A DNA stretch of 64,000 nucleotides from positions 2,108,001 to 2,172,000 of the forward strand of contig NZ_QYUQ01000002.1 of assembly GCF_003590835.1 (NCBI RefSeq), read 5' to 3'. A program made the position numbers and the translations under genes. The notes beneath the pieces are model-generated. The model worked only from the letters and a program-made list of their open reading frames with translations, searched no databases and was not told the DNA's origin. The stretch is from Noviherbaspirillum sedimenti (GTDB taxonomy: Bacteria > Pseudomonadota > Gammaproteobacteria > Burkholderiales > Burkholderiaceae_D). Below, piece by piece: positions 8,953-17,003 of the stretch (position 1 is the first letter of the stretch; the number at the start of each line of letters is the position of its first letter).

Positions 8953-9894
8953 TTAGGACGCAGAGGCAGATATGCCATAGATACAGTTCAAGACGGCATC
9001 CTGCCGCTGGTTGTCGGCGCCGATTGCGTCTATGGTTTGCATGACATCCAGACCACGCAGGCCAAGCTGGGTGGGACGTCCGGCATCGACCATGCGGTAG
9101 GCTGCCCGGATCGGATACACATGGACATTGCCGATGCTTTGGAACAGCGTCGCACCAACGGCAGAGAACACTTCCGTCAGGCAAGCAGCCAGGCTCGACT
9201 GATCCTGGCAGACGATCTGGATCGCGACGTCAAAGGTGGTTTCGGGTGTCTGTGCATGCTCGACACCGGCGGGACTCCACCAATGCGGGTCGCCGGAAAT
9301 GAGCACATGCGACCGCAATTTCAAAACGCCTGCACGATCCAGCAGCGCAGGCAGCAAGGTGCTCTCAATCGCGCCGACGGTATCCGCCCCCGCCTGTTCG
9401 GGCCGGCGTCCGACCAGCAGGAAGGCACTGGCTGCTTCCGGCCGTTCGGCGTCCGGCTTGCCATCCTGCGCCAACCGGTCTACATACGTACGGCTTGCGC
9501 CCGGCGCAAGGTTGTACAGAAGCGAAGTCTGAAACACATTGCGCTCGTCCTCCTGGATCAGCGCAGCCACTGCGCTCGTCGCCAGGCCAGCACGGTCCTG
9601 TTCTTTTTCATAGAGAACTTCCGCAATGCCATCGAACTTAACCGAACGCCCAATCGCGGCAGTCGCGGTTTTCACCGTCATCTCAACATCCTGCAAAGGC
9701 TCATCGAGGTGGAACTGAAGGTAGGATTCAAAGCCAGGGATGCGCGCCGCCAGCACCCCGTGCACATCGCGCCAGTAGCGAGAAAAGAGCGATTGGGAAA
9801 TGCCATTTTTTTTCACAAGCAGAGCGATAGTTGTCACTGCCTCATCATTTTTCTTTGATGAATTTTGTGTGGGCAGAACGGCTGTCATTACCAT
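8953..9894 (-). CDS. EthD domain-containing protein
   Basis: A 313-residue protein with an EthD-like dimeric alpha/beta-barrel segment at the N-terminus: LFSRYWRDVHGVLAARIPGF near residues 36-55 closely follows the EthD pattern (YWRDVHGP..). The later part (HVYPIRAAY and the tract around 225-260) may be a second, diverged copy of the fold. EthD was first described in the Rhodococcus ethyl tert-butyl ether cluster beside a P450, ferredoxin and reductase, so the context here is similar; its biochemical role remains unclear. ATG at 9894 is chosen because AAGGAGA lies upstream; the longer reading to 9960 has no such site. It follows the 43-codon small ORF by about 80 bases. Confidence 0.8.
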   Translation of the reverse strand: MVMTAVLPTQNSSKKNDEAVTTIALLVKKNGISQSLFSRYWRDVHGVLAARIPGFESYLQFHLDEPLQDVEMTVKTATAAIGRSVKFDGIAEVLYEKEQDRAGLATSAVAALIQEDERNVFQTSLLYNLAPGASRTYVDRLAQDGKPDAERPEAASAFLLVGRRPEQAGADTVGAIESTLLPALLDRAGVLKLRSHVLISGDPHWWSPAGVEHAQTPETTFDVAIQIVCQDQSSLAACLTEVFSAVGATLFQSIGNVHVYPIRAAYRMVDAGRPTQLGLRGLDVMQTIDAIGADNQRQDAVLNCIYGISASAS

Positions 9895-9975
9895 GTTAGG
9901 TCTCCTTGAACCCAGGGGCTCGCCGATTTTGAATAATGCGACGGGAGCGTGCTTGCTCACCCGGCGCAGGCCGTT

Positions 9976-10107
9976 TCAGGACATGAAGAATGGAAGCGCC
10001 CATTGCACCAGCACACCATAAAGAAGGGATGCCCCCGCAGCACCAGCACGCGAGATCACGGCAGCAGGGTGTGAAAAGCCATTCCGGAAGAAATCAAAAA
10101 TATTCAT
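9976..10107 (-). CDS. small protein (43 aa), first ORF of catabolic operon 1
   Basis: ATG at 10107 is preceded by GGAGA at good spacing and by the conserved promoter block. The product begins MNIFDFFRNGFSHPAAVISR and has a hydrophobic C-terminal half (GASLLYGVLVQWALPFF) that could span or lie in a membrane. A divergent ORF at 10329-10463 aligns without gaps over the first 26 residues with 11 identities, including the SxPAA core, and shares 28 identical bases around the start codon. I do not recognise the family. It could be a small membrane or leader peptide that opens the operon transcript. Confidence 0.5.
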   Translation of the reverse strand: MNIFDFFRNGFSHPAAVISRAGAAGASLLYGVLVQWALPFFMS

Positions 10108-10124
10108 GCTTGTCTCCAACTTTT
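10097..10124 (-). repeat. 28-bp start-region repeat, copy 1 (inverted with 10312-10339)
   Basis: A 28-base segment spanning the ribosome site and first codons of the 43-codon ORF is perfectly repeated in inverse orientation at 10312-10339. A third copy with 23 of 25 bases matching lies at 19596-19620 before the P450 operon. Copies therefore mark the start of three small ORFs. Confidence 0.85.
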
Positions 10125-10156
10125 ATTTTTCCTGACAGCTTTTTGTAGTACAGCGT

Positions 10157-10214
10157 CACTATATCCATCGGCTTTCGACGACGACCTACCCTTCTTGAGG
10201 GGTTATTGGGTAGC
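10157..10214 (-). promoter_or_regulatory. activator-type promoter of catabolic operon 1
   Basis: Read leftward, a box CCCAATAAC-N2-CTCAA-N-AAGGGT-N-GGTC is followed by TCGTC, AGCCGATG and the -10-like ATATAGTG (10157-10164). The same blocks with the same spacing occur at 19654-19710 before the P450 operon. No good -35 hexamer is seen at the expected distance, as expected for promoters driven by a bound activator; the MalT-like regulator encoded next door is the natural candidate. Confidence 0.7.
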
Positions 10215-10311
10215 TGGCCGGCTTCGGATTATTCGCTCGATCTCTTTTCGAAATCTGCAGCATGGAAGGGGTATGGAGGGCAGAAAATTTATGACATACT
10301 CTTTAAAAATT

Positions 10312-10339
10312 AAAAGTTGGAGACAAGCATGAATATTTT
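10312..10339 (+). repeat. 28-bp start-region repeat, copy 2
   Basis: Perfect inverted copy of 10097-10124, covering the ribosome site and first four codons of the 44-codon ORF. Confidence 0.85.
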
Positions 10340-10463
10340 GAAATTCATTTTTTATTGCAATTCATCCCCTGCAGCCGCGATCGCGCAAGCCAGTGCTGGC
10401 GCAGGGTGCAAGCTCGCGTCCTTGTCTCCGGCAGTGCGTTGTGCCGGGCATACCAGAATTTAA
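10329..10463 (+). CDS. small protein (44 aa) upstream of the LAL activator
   Basis: ATG at 10329 with the same GGAGA ribosome site as the divergent small ORF. The product begins MNILKFIFYCNSSPAAAIAQ and keeps the SxPAA-x-I core of its paralogue, then diverges into a Cys-containing tail of different character (GCKLASLSPAVRC). The tail has lost the hydrophobic stretch of the paralogue, so this copy may be decaying or serve as a leader. It lies 136 bases before the activator gene with a strong hairpin between them. Function unknown; the ORF may not be translated. Confidence 0.4.
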   Translation: MNILKFIFYCNSSPAAAIAQASAGAGCKLASLSPAVRCAGHTRI

Positions 10464-10496
10464 TTTTTTCGCGCTAATTTCCATTGCAAGAGGACA

Positions 10497-10538
10497 CGTC
10501 AACACATCGCGATGGCGTCAATGTGTTGACGCCATCGC
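10497..10538 (+). promoter_or_regulatory. overlapping alternative hairpins before the activator gene
   Basis: A perfect 13-bp stem (10509-10521 with 10526-10538, loop TGTG) is followed by a pyrimidine-rich tract TCCTCTTTCT, resembling a weak intrinsic terminator. The segment 10497-10507 can instead pair over 11 bp with 10521-10531, which would break the first stem. Mutually exclusive stems between a small ORF and a regulator gene are the layout of an attenuator; an operator palindrome is the alternative reading. Confidence 0.5.
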
Positions 10539-10599
10539 TCCTCTTTCTGGATGCTTCTTTGCCAACCGAATTTAGTCGAGACGACTTCGAGGTTCAGCC

Positions 10600-13425
10600 A
10601 TGATCACGACCAAAACCGTTCCACCGCGCTACCGGCGCAAGCTTGTCGACCGGGCACGCCTGATCGACCGACTCAATGAAGAGGCCTACCACAGCCTCAT
10701 TTTCATCAAGGCCGCGAGCGGCTTTGGCAAGACCTCGTTGCTCACACAATGGCGCCAGAGCCTGGTTACTCAAGGATGCAAGGTTGGCTGGATCAACCTG
10801 GATGCATCCGATAATGAAGAGAGCCAGTTCCTCACATACTGGATAGCCGCCCTGCAGCAGGCCGGATGCGACTTCGGCCAAGGCGCACTTGCCGTCTACC
10901 GGCGTGGCGAAACGAACGCCATCTCCTCATTCGTGACTGCCCTGATCAATGATCTTTCGACACTTGACGCCGAGATCTATCTCGTGCTCGAGGACTACCA
11001 CTACATCGTCAACCAGGACATCCATGACATGATCGAGCGCGTGCTCGATTACGCCCCCACCAACTTTCACCTGGTTATCTCCTCGCGCACCGGACTACCC
11101 TTCCCCCATCATCAACTGCGGGTGCACGACCGGATCACAGAGATCGGGGTCAAGTCGTTGCGCTTCACCTTCGACGAGACTCATGCGTTGCTGGCTGAGC
11201 GCGTGTCCGATCAGGTCGAACCGGAGCAGAGCCGCACGCTGCACGATGCCACGGAAGGCTGGGTGGCTGGAATCCAGATGCTGTCGATGGCCTGGCGGGC
11301 CGACGGCAATACGCATGGCACGCAAAGCGCGCTGGCCGTAGCACACAGTCATCTCTCCGAGTCGATACTGCAGAGCACCTTCGAACGCCTGCCGCCGGAA
11401 ACGGCCGACCTGCTGGTGCAGATGTCAATCTTCGACCGCTTCGCAGCGCCACTGTGTGAAGCGGTCATCGGCGTATCCCATGTCGACGAAGTGCTGGAAA
11501 AACTGGCATCCGACGGCGTGCTCCTCGTGCCGCTTGATCATGAAGATAACTGGTATCGCTTCCATCCACTGTTTGCCGAGTATTTGCGGCGTCAACTGGT
11601 GAAGCGCGTTGTGGAACATCTGGGTGGGCTCCATGCCAAGGCAAGCGACTTTCTGGAGGATCCCGAGTCCATCAATTCGCCCCAGTTCTCGAGCTTCCTG
11701 CGAATATGCCGCAGTACGCTGGCCCTGGTGGACCTGCCGGCCCTGCATCTCAAGGCCAGCGTGTGGTTCGAGAAACAGGGCTATCTGATCGAGGCGGTCC
11801 AGCATGCGCTAAGCGCAGGCGAAAATACCTACGCCCATGACCTGATTGAACGATGCGCCATGACGGCCGTCGAGCAAGGCAACCTGAACAACGTCCTTGC
11901 CTGGGTCGCCAACGTCCCCGCAGAACTGCTGGCAACGCGCTGGCGTTTGCGCCTGGCGAAATTCTGGGCGCTAGCATTGAGCAATGACCTGACGGGCTCC
12001 CAAACCGAACTGGATGGCCTGTCTGCCGGCGTGTCATTGCCAGGCGGTATCACGCCATTCGAATTCGCGGTATGCCGAAGCGCCCTGGCATGCATCAGCG
12101 AGCACAGCAACGTTGCGCTTGAGCTCGACGCCATGACAATGCCGTCGGGAGATGTATTCCACAACACTGTCGCGTGCAATGTCCTGAGTTATGCTTACGG
12201 CTATGCCGGGCAGTTTGAAAAGGTCAAGGCATTCCAGACCCTGTTCAGGGAAAACCTGAAAAAAACAAAATGGACCATCGCCCTTTCGTACGACCGCAGC
12301 TTCCTTGCCCGGCAATTCATGATGCAGGGCGATTTTGCCACGGCGATTTCTGGCTTGCGCGATGCTCTCGCTCTCGCCGAGGAGAAGTTCGGTCGCCGCT
12401 CGACGCCGGCATGCGCAGTCGCCAGCTATCTGGCCGAAGTGCTTTACGAAACCAACTCGCTCGCCGAGGCAGAAAGCCTGCTGGCAGGACGGCTCGACGT
12501 CATGAACCAGTTGCTGTTTTTCGAAAGCGTGGTGCAGGCTTACCTGACTGGCGCCAAGCTGCGCTTCATCCGGGGCGATATGGATGCGGCCTGCGACTTG
12601 CTGGACCAGCTCAAGACCTACGGCGCCAGCAAAGGCCTGGTGCGGCCGATCGCGGCATCGCTCGGCGAACGGATCAGGATGGCGCTGCTGCAGGGCGACC
12701 AGCTCACCGCGTTGCTGCTGCAGCAACAACTTGAAGGCCTCGCCATCCCCTATGGCGCCGAGCCGAAATGGGCGACATTGGGCAATGCGATGGAGATGCC
12801 GCTGATCGCGCGCCTGTCGCGCGTGCGCTGCGCCATTGCCAGTGACGACGCCGACAGCGCGTTGGCCTTGCTGGACTCGCTGGCCGGCACGCCGGTGATC
12901 GCCTGCCGCCACGGCATCATGGTTTGCATCCAGCTGCTGCGCGCGATGGCGCTTGATAGGCAGGGAAACACCGAGAAAGCAGCCATGGCGATGTGCGATG
13001 CAGTTCGGCTGAGCATCCGCTCGGGAATGGTGCGCAGCTTCACGGATGAAGGGCACGCCTGCCAAACGCTGCTTGTATCGGCCCGCGCCAGGCTCGCTGC
13101 CGAAGAGCCTGGCAACGGGGTCCTGGACAAGCACTTCGGGACCATCCTGGCCGCATTCAACACGAACAAGCAAGCGTGCCGCGAGATGTCCCCGCGCCGT
13201 GAAGAAGACTATGCGAATACTGGACCAAACCGGCTGAGTACGCGCGAGTGCGATGTTCTTAAACTGCTCGCACAGGGCATGCCGAACAAACGTATCGCCG
13301 CAACAATGAATGTTTCGATCGACACCGTCAAGTGGCACCTGAAGAACATTTTCGGCAAACTGGATGTCGTCGACCGTGTCGATGCGGTCGACAAGGCGCG
13401 GCGTACCGGCATCATTGCGCACTAG
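10600..13425 (+). CDS. LuxR-family ATP-dependent transcriptional activator (LAL/MalT type)
   Basis: A 941-residue large ATP-binding LuxR regulator. The N-terminal STAND NTPase has Walker A ASGFGKTSLL near residue 40 and a Walker B-like YLVLEDYHYI near 130; a long helical TPR-like sensor region fills about 350-850; the C-terminal LuxR helix-turn-helix reads LSTRECDVLKLLAQG then NKRIAATMNVSIDTVKWHL near 880-925. Relatives such as MalT, AlkS and AcoK bind an inducer and ATP, oligomerise and activate promoters. It lies between the two leftward catabolic operons, whose promoters share one sequence block, so it is the likely activator of both. ATG at 10600 has CGAGG six bases upstream. Inducer unknown. 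Confidence 0.93.
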   Translation: MITTKTVPPRYRRKLVDRARLIDRLNEEAYHSLIFIKAASGFGKTSLLTQWRQSLVTQGCKVGWINLDASDNEESQFLTYWIAALQQAGCDFGQGALAVYRRGETNAISSFVTALINDLSTLDAEIYLVLEDYHYIVNQDIHDMIERVLDYAPTNFHLVISSRTGLPFPHHQLRVHDRITEIGVKSLRFTFDETHALLAERVSDQVEPEQSRTLHDATEGWVAGIQMLSMAWRADGNTHGTQSALAVAHSHLSESILQSTFERLPPETADLLVQMSIFDRFAAPLCEAVIGVSHVDEVLEKLASDGVLLVPLDHEDNWYRFHPLFAEYLRRQLVKRVVEHLGGLHAKASDFLEDPESINSPQFSSFLRICRSTLALVDLPALHLKASVWFEKQGYLIEAVQHALSAGENTYAHDLIERCAMTAVEQGNLNNVLAWVANVPAELLATRWRLRLAKFWALALSNDLTGSQTELDGLSAGVSLPGGITPFEFAVCRSALACISEHSNVALELDAMTMPSGDVFHNTVACNVLSYAYGYAGQFEKVKAFQTLFRENLKKTKWTIALSYDRSFLARQFMMQGDFATAISGLRDALALAEEKFGRRSTPACAVASYLAEVLYETNSLAEAESLLAGRLDVMNQLLFFESVVQAYLTGAKLRFIRGDMDAACDLLDQLKTYGASKGLVRPIAASLGERIRMALLQGDQLTALLLQQQLEGLAIPYGAEPKWATLGNAMEMPLIARLSRVRCAIASDDADSALALLDSLAGTPVIACRHGIMVCIQLLRAMALDRQGNTEKAAMAMCDAVRLSIRSGMVRSFTDEGHACQTLLVSARARLAAEEPGNGVLDKHFGTILAAFNTNKQACREMSPRREEDYANTGPNRLSTRECDVLKLLAQGMPNKRIAATMNVSIDTVKWHLKNIFGKLDVVDRVDAVDKARRTGIIAH

Positions 13426-13435
13426 CGCTGGACGC

Positions 13436-13473
13436 AAAAAAATAGATATCGTTGGCTTTCCCAACGATATCTA
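13436..13473 (-). terminator. intrinsic terminator of catabolic operon 2
   Basis: A perfect 13-bp stem (13443-13455 with 13461-13473, 5-base loop) is followed, on the minus strand, by seven T. It lies about 95 bases beyond the aldo/keto reductase stop and also sits just after the convergent activator gene, where the hairpin lacks a T-run but could still block read-through. Confidence 0.85.
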
Positions 13474-13566
13474 TACCGGCAATGGCCGTCCGTCCCTGGC
13501 AAGCGCCGACGCCATGCTAATTGACGCTAATGTCGGACATACGGCAGTTGCCGAACGAGCATGCTG

Positions 13567-14619
13567 TTATCTAACTGACGGGAAATATGGCATATCGATC
13601 TGATCAAACATGCCGCCATAGCCGAGCGCTTTCTGCATTTCCCAATCCACCATCGAATAGGGATGGCCGAGATCAAACGCGCTGGCCTGATCAAGCTCTC
13701 GCAACGTCGCCGCATCCAGTACCAGTTCGCTTGCCTTGATGTTTTCTCGCAATTGATTGACCGATGTCGCTCCGGCGATCGGGATGACACCGCGCGACAT
13801 CACCCATGCCAGCGCCACCTGCGAAGAGGCGACGTCAAGACGATCCGCGACAGCATCTACCGCCAGCGCAATTGTGCGGTTGCGTGCATTGAGTTCCTGC
13901 AACTGCATCGACTCCAGCCGCACAGAGCCGCCATGCTGATTTTGCCGGGTGTACTTCCCGCTCAGAATGCCGCCTGCCATCGGCGACCATGCAGTCACGC
14001 CGATGTCATAGGTGTTGGCCAAAGCCAGGTGCTCTCGCTCGATGGACCGCTGCACGAGGCTGTACTCAAGCTGCATGCAGGCGATCGGGGCAAGCCCGCG
14101 CAACTCATGGAACGCCTGGGCGCGCGACACAACCCATGCCGGCACATCCGACAAACCGATATGCAGGATCTTGCCGGCGCTGATCGCGTCGTCCAGCGCG
14201 CGATGGACCTCTTCCACCGGCGTGGTGAAATCCCACCAGTGGACGAAATAGAGATCGATGTAGTCAAGTTCAAGACGCTTGAGACTGGCATCGAGCGACT
14301 GCGTCAGGCTCTTGCGGTGCATCCCTGCGGCATTGGCGTCATTCCTTCCCGGCACCGCATTGGCATACTTGGTGGCGACCACGAATCGCTCCCGATCGCT
14401 CGCCACCAGCCGGCCAACGATACGTTCGCTTTCGCCGCCGGTGTACATGTTGGCGGTATCGATGAAATTTCCGCCAGCTTCGGCATAGGCTTCAAATACC
14501 GCGCGCGATTCTGCTTCCGGGCGGGACCAGTCACTTCCAGGCCCGAAAGTCATCGTGCCCAGGCACATTTTTGAAACCCGTAATCCGCTCCGTCCCAGGA
14601 TCGAATAGCGCATGGTCAT
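13567..14619 (-). CDS. aldo/keto reductase
   Basis: A 350-residue NADPH-dependent (beta/alpha)8-barrel aldo/keto reductase. The catalytic tetrad is visible: Asp and Tyr in FIDTANMYTGG near residue 50-60, Lys in VVATKYAN near 83, and His in LYFVHWWDF near 128; the cofactor region near the C-terminus reads IPIAGATSVNQLRENI. ATG at 14619 overlaps the stop of the upstream Tat-SnoaL gene (ATGA), so translation is coupled; a second ATG two codons later is also possible. It is the last gene of operon 2. It could interconvert a pathway aldehyde or ketone and its alcohol. Confidence 0.93.
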   Translation of the reverse strand: MTMRYSILGRSGLRVSKMCLGTMTFGPGSDWSRPEAESRAVFEAYAEAGGNFIDTANMYTGGESERIVGRLVASDRERFVVATKYANAVPGRNDANAAGMHRKSLTQSLDASLKRLELDYIDLYFVHWWDFTTPVEEVHRALDDAISAGKILHIGLSDVPAWVVSRAQAFHELRGLAPIACMQLEYSLVQRSIEREHLALANTYDIGVTAWSPMAGGILSGKYTRQNQHGGSVRLESMQLQELNARNRTIALAVDAVADRLDVASSQVALAWVMSRGVIPIAGATSVNQLRENIKASELVLDAATLRELDQASAFDLGHPYSMVDWEMQKALGYGGMFDQIDMPYFPSVR

Positions 14620-15365
14620 GTCCTCAACGCTTTCGCTTCAGCATTGGGCACACTGCGCCATTTTTCGTCCGGCGCCGGGATCACGCCCAGTTGTATTGCG
14701 AACTCGCGGAAATTCCAATGCGTGCGGCAGCGAACAATTTTTCCTTTCCGATAGAATTGCGTCGTCGTACCGCGGGTATAGGTGGTTTTTCCTTTCGCAG
14801 GAATGCCAAAGAAATCTTCATTATGCGTGGCTTGCCACACCCACTGCATGTAGCCCCACTCGTCGTACTCGAAATCGGCACCGAGCAGAATATTGCTAGC
14901 CAGACGCTTGTAATCCTTTGCATTCCAGTCCGCCGGCGCAGCGGCTTTTCTCTTCTCGGCTTTCGATCCTGGCGCAACGACGCCGCCGTCATAACTGATC
15001 ATTTCGAACTTATGCACTCCGAACGGCGATTCGGGACCGGAATTGTTAAACACCAGGAATGCCTTGTGCAGCTCTTCCTTGGTTGCGATGGTTTGCCCAA
15101 ACTCGATATCTTCCCAGATAAATTTATCGTCGTAATAGCCGAGCACCACGTCGGCGCCTTTATTGAAGAATGCCGTCACCCAATCTTCAGCCGTCGTGAA
15201 ATTCTTGCTGCGCTGGGCACCGGCGGTCTTCGCCCCGGCTCTTTGGGCAGCCATTGCAGCATTCCCCGCCAAAAGAGCGAGTGCACCGCCGGACAGCGCC
15301 ATTTTGGAAGCCTTGCCCAAGGCGGCGCGGCGGGACAAATCGGTGAGTTGTTCAGTTTTTTTCAT
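14616..15365 (-). CDS. SnoaL-like protein with Tat signal
   Basis: A 249-residue exported protein. The N-terminus carries a twin-arginine-type signal (LSRRAALGKASKMAL, then a hydrophobic stretch ending AAMAAQ), predicting folded export to the periplasm. The rest is a SnoaL/NTF2-like domain with WEDIEFGQTI near 105 and YMQWVWQATHNEDFFG near 180, matching the cytosolic paralogue at 7491-7898 plus an insertion of about 40 residues rich in Lys and Ala. The start has AAGGAGA upstream. Its partner in the operon is the aldo/keto reductase, coupled by overlap. The presence of both a periplasmic and a cytosolic version of one fold in a single regulon is unusual. Reaction unknown. Confidence 0.85.
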   Translation of the reverse strand: MKKTEQLTDLSRRAALGKASKMALSGGALALLAGNAAMAAQRAGAKTAGAQRSKNFTTAEDWVTAFFNKGADVVLGYYDDKFIWEDIEFGQTIATKEELHKAFLVFNNSGPESPFGVHKFEMISYDGGVVAPGSKAEKRKAAAPADWNAKDYKRLASNILLGADFEYDEWGYMQWVWQATHNEDFFGIPAKGKTTYTRGTTTQFYRKGKIVRCRTHWNFREFAIQLGVIPAPDEKWRSVPNAEAKALRT

Positions 15366-15409
15366 TAAAGCGTCTCCTTAGAAATATGTGCGCAATCGCC
15401 AACTAATGG

Positions 15410-15493
15410 CTACGGCGCGAATCGACCGAGTGACCCCGTGCTATGACTGCACGGGGTGCTTACTTTCAAGCTACTGCCATAAGAAATGTGCAT
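15410..15493 (-). CDS. possible 27-aa leader ORF before the Tat-SnoaL gene
   Basis: ATG at 15493 is preceded by TGGAGAAG and opens 27 codons (MHISYGSSLKVSTPCSHSTG...), ending 44 bases before the Tat-SnoaL start. The hairpin at 15433-15457 lies inside it. Its start context resembles the other small ORFs of the regulon (MNI/MHI after a GGAGA site), but the protein shows no further similarity. Translation is uncertain. Confidence 0.3.
   Translation of the reverse strand: MHISYGSSLKVSTPCSHSTGSLGRFAP
15433..15457. repeat. 9-bp inverted repeat in the ALDH/SnoaL gap
   Basis: Arms ACCCCGTGC and GCACGGGGT flank seven bases; no T-run follows on either strand. Eleven-base direct repeats TTACTTTCAAG lie beside it at 15460-15470 and 15511-15521. 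This 195-base gap may hold an internal promoter, an operator or an mRNA processing site. Confidence 0.55.
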
Positions 15494-15560
15494 CGCGTCT
15501 TCTCCAGCGGTTACTTTCAAGATCACAGTAAATGTCCGCTGTAGCTTTTACAACGCCACT

Positions 15561-17003
15561 TCAATTCTGAATGTATGCCACCTGGGTATGCATGTATTCA
15601 TACAAGCCATGCTTGCCGTCTGTGCCGCCGATACCCGAACGCCGCACGCCTGCATGGAAGCCCTGGATCGTCTCGAAATTTTCCCGGTTGACGTAGGTTT
15701 CACCGTATTTCAGGGAATTGACCGCATGCATGGCCGAGCCGAGATTGCTGGTGAAAATCGATGAACTCAGGCCGTACTCGTTCGCATTGGCCAATTTGAT
15801 CGCCTCATCGAGATCATCGACCGGCTCGACCAGGATCACCGGGCCGAATATTTCACGTTTCAGAATCTGCATGTTTGCATTGGTGTTGGCAATGACGGTC
15901 GGCCTGAAATAGCAGCCATCGCCGATTTCGCCACGACTGCCGCCAGTCAGTATCTCGGCGCCGTTTGCCCTGGCATCATCCACCAGCTGGCCGATCCTTT
16001 CGACACTGGCGCGATTGATCAGGGGTCCCATGTCGACTGGAGTGGCTCCCAGCGGATCGCCGAAACTGATCGATGCCACCGCGGCCGCGAGTTTGTCGCT
16101 GAACTCGGCGTATATGGCGCGCTCGACAAAAACCCGCTCGGTAGAGTTGCAGGCTTGCCCGCTATTGATGGACTTGGATACCTTCAGCATCGTCACGGCA
16201 AGATCGATATTGGCATCGGCCAGTACGATCGAGGGTGCCTTGCCGCCAAGTTCAAGATTGACCTTGGTGATGTTGCGCGCGGCATTTGCCATGATCGCCG
16301 AGCCGGCTGCCGAACTGCCGGTGAAGCTGACCATGTCGATCCCGGGGTGTCCCACCAGCGCCTGTCCGACGCTCTGGCCCAATCCGCCCACCAGATTGAA
16401 TACGCCGGTCGGCAACTCGACCTGGGCGGCGATTTTGGCGAATTCGTAGGCGCTATAAGGCGTTTCCTCGCTGGGCTTCATCACGACCGTATTGCCCGTG
16501 ACAAGCGCCGGCGCCGCTTTTCGGACGATCATGAAGAATGGGAAATTCCATGGCAAGATCGCCGCGACAACCCCCATCGGCCGGCGAAACAGAAAAATGT
16601 TTTCGCGCGCCCGATCGCTGGAGATAATTTCGCCCTCGATTCTCCTCGCCCATTCCGCCATGTAGTCCAGGTATTCGGCGGCCATGAAAACTTCCATTTC
16701 CGCCAGCGACAGCACTTTCCCCTGCTCTGTTGCAACGACTCGCGCAAGGCGCGAAGTATTTTCACGAACGATCTTAGCCATGCGGCGCAGATACTGGCCA
16801 CGCTCATTGGCCGGCCTGGCTGCCCAGCCGTCCTGGGCAGCACGAGCCGCGGCGACTGCATCATTGACCAGATTTTCATCTCCATCCGGTATCGCGCCGA
16901 GCAATACGCCATTCGCAGGGTTGTACACCTTGATGCTGTCGGCGTATCCGGACGCAAAGCTGCCGGCCACAAAGTGTTTGAATTCAGGAACAATGTTTGT
17001 CAT
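15561..17003 (-). CDS. aldehyde dehydrogenase, AldA (lactaldehyde dehydrogenase) type
   Basis: A 480-residue NAD-dependent aldehyde dehydrogenase that closely follows E. coli AldA in length and wording: YLDYMAEWARRIEGEIISSD near 110-130, ILPWNFPFF near 152, LELGGKAPS with the general-base Glu near 250, NSGQACNSTERVFV with the catalytic Cys near 285, EIFGPV, and the C-terminal FHAGVRRSGIGG-DGKHGL-EY. AldA oxidises 2-hydroxyaldehydes (lactaldehyde, glycolaldehyde) to 2-hydroxyacids. It overlaps the stop of the FMN 2-hydroxyacid dehydrogenase (ATGA), so product and next enzyme are encoded as a coupled pair. Cytosolic; substrate chain unknown. Confidence 0.93.
   Translation of the reverse strand: MTNIVPEFKHFVAGSFASGYADSIKVYNPANGVLLGAIPDGDENLVNDAVAAARAAQDGWAARPANERGQYLRRMAKIVRENTSRLARVVATEQGKVLSLAEMEVFMAAEYLDYMAEWARRIEGEIISSDRARENIFLFRRPMGVVAAILPWNFPFFMIVRKAAPALVTGNTVVMKPSEETPYSAYEFAKIAAQVELPTGVFNLVGGLGQSVGQALVGHPGIDMVSFTGSSAAGSAIMANAARNITKVNLELGGKAPSIVLADANIDLAVTMLKVSKSINSGQACNSTERVFVERAIYAEFSDKLAAAVASISFGDPLGATPVDMGPLINRASVERIGQLVDDARANGAEILTGGSRGEIGDGCYFRPTVIANTNANMQILKREIFGPVILVEPVDDLDEAIKLANANEYGLSSSIFTSNLGSAMHAVNSLKYGETYVNRENFETIQGFHAGVRRSGIGGTDGKHGLYEYMHTQVAYIQN

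Noticed and set aside
12034..13464. 476-codon minus-strand frame opposite the LAL activator
   Set aside because: Antisense shadow; His/Arg/Gln-rich composition and no motif. The activator's helix-turn-helix lies on the other strand.
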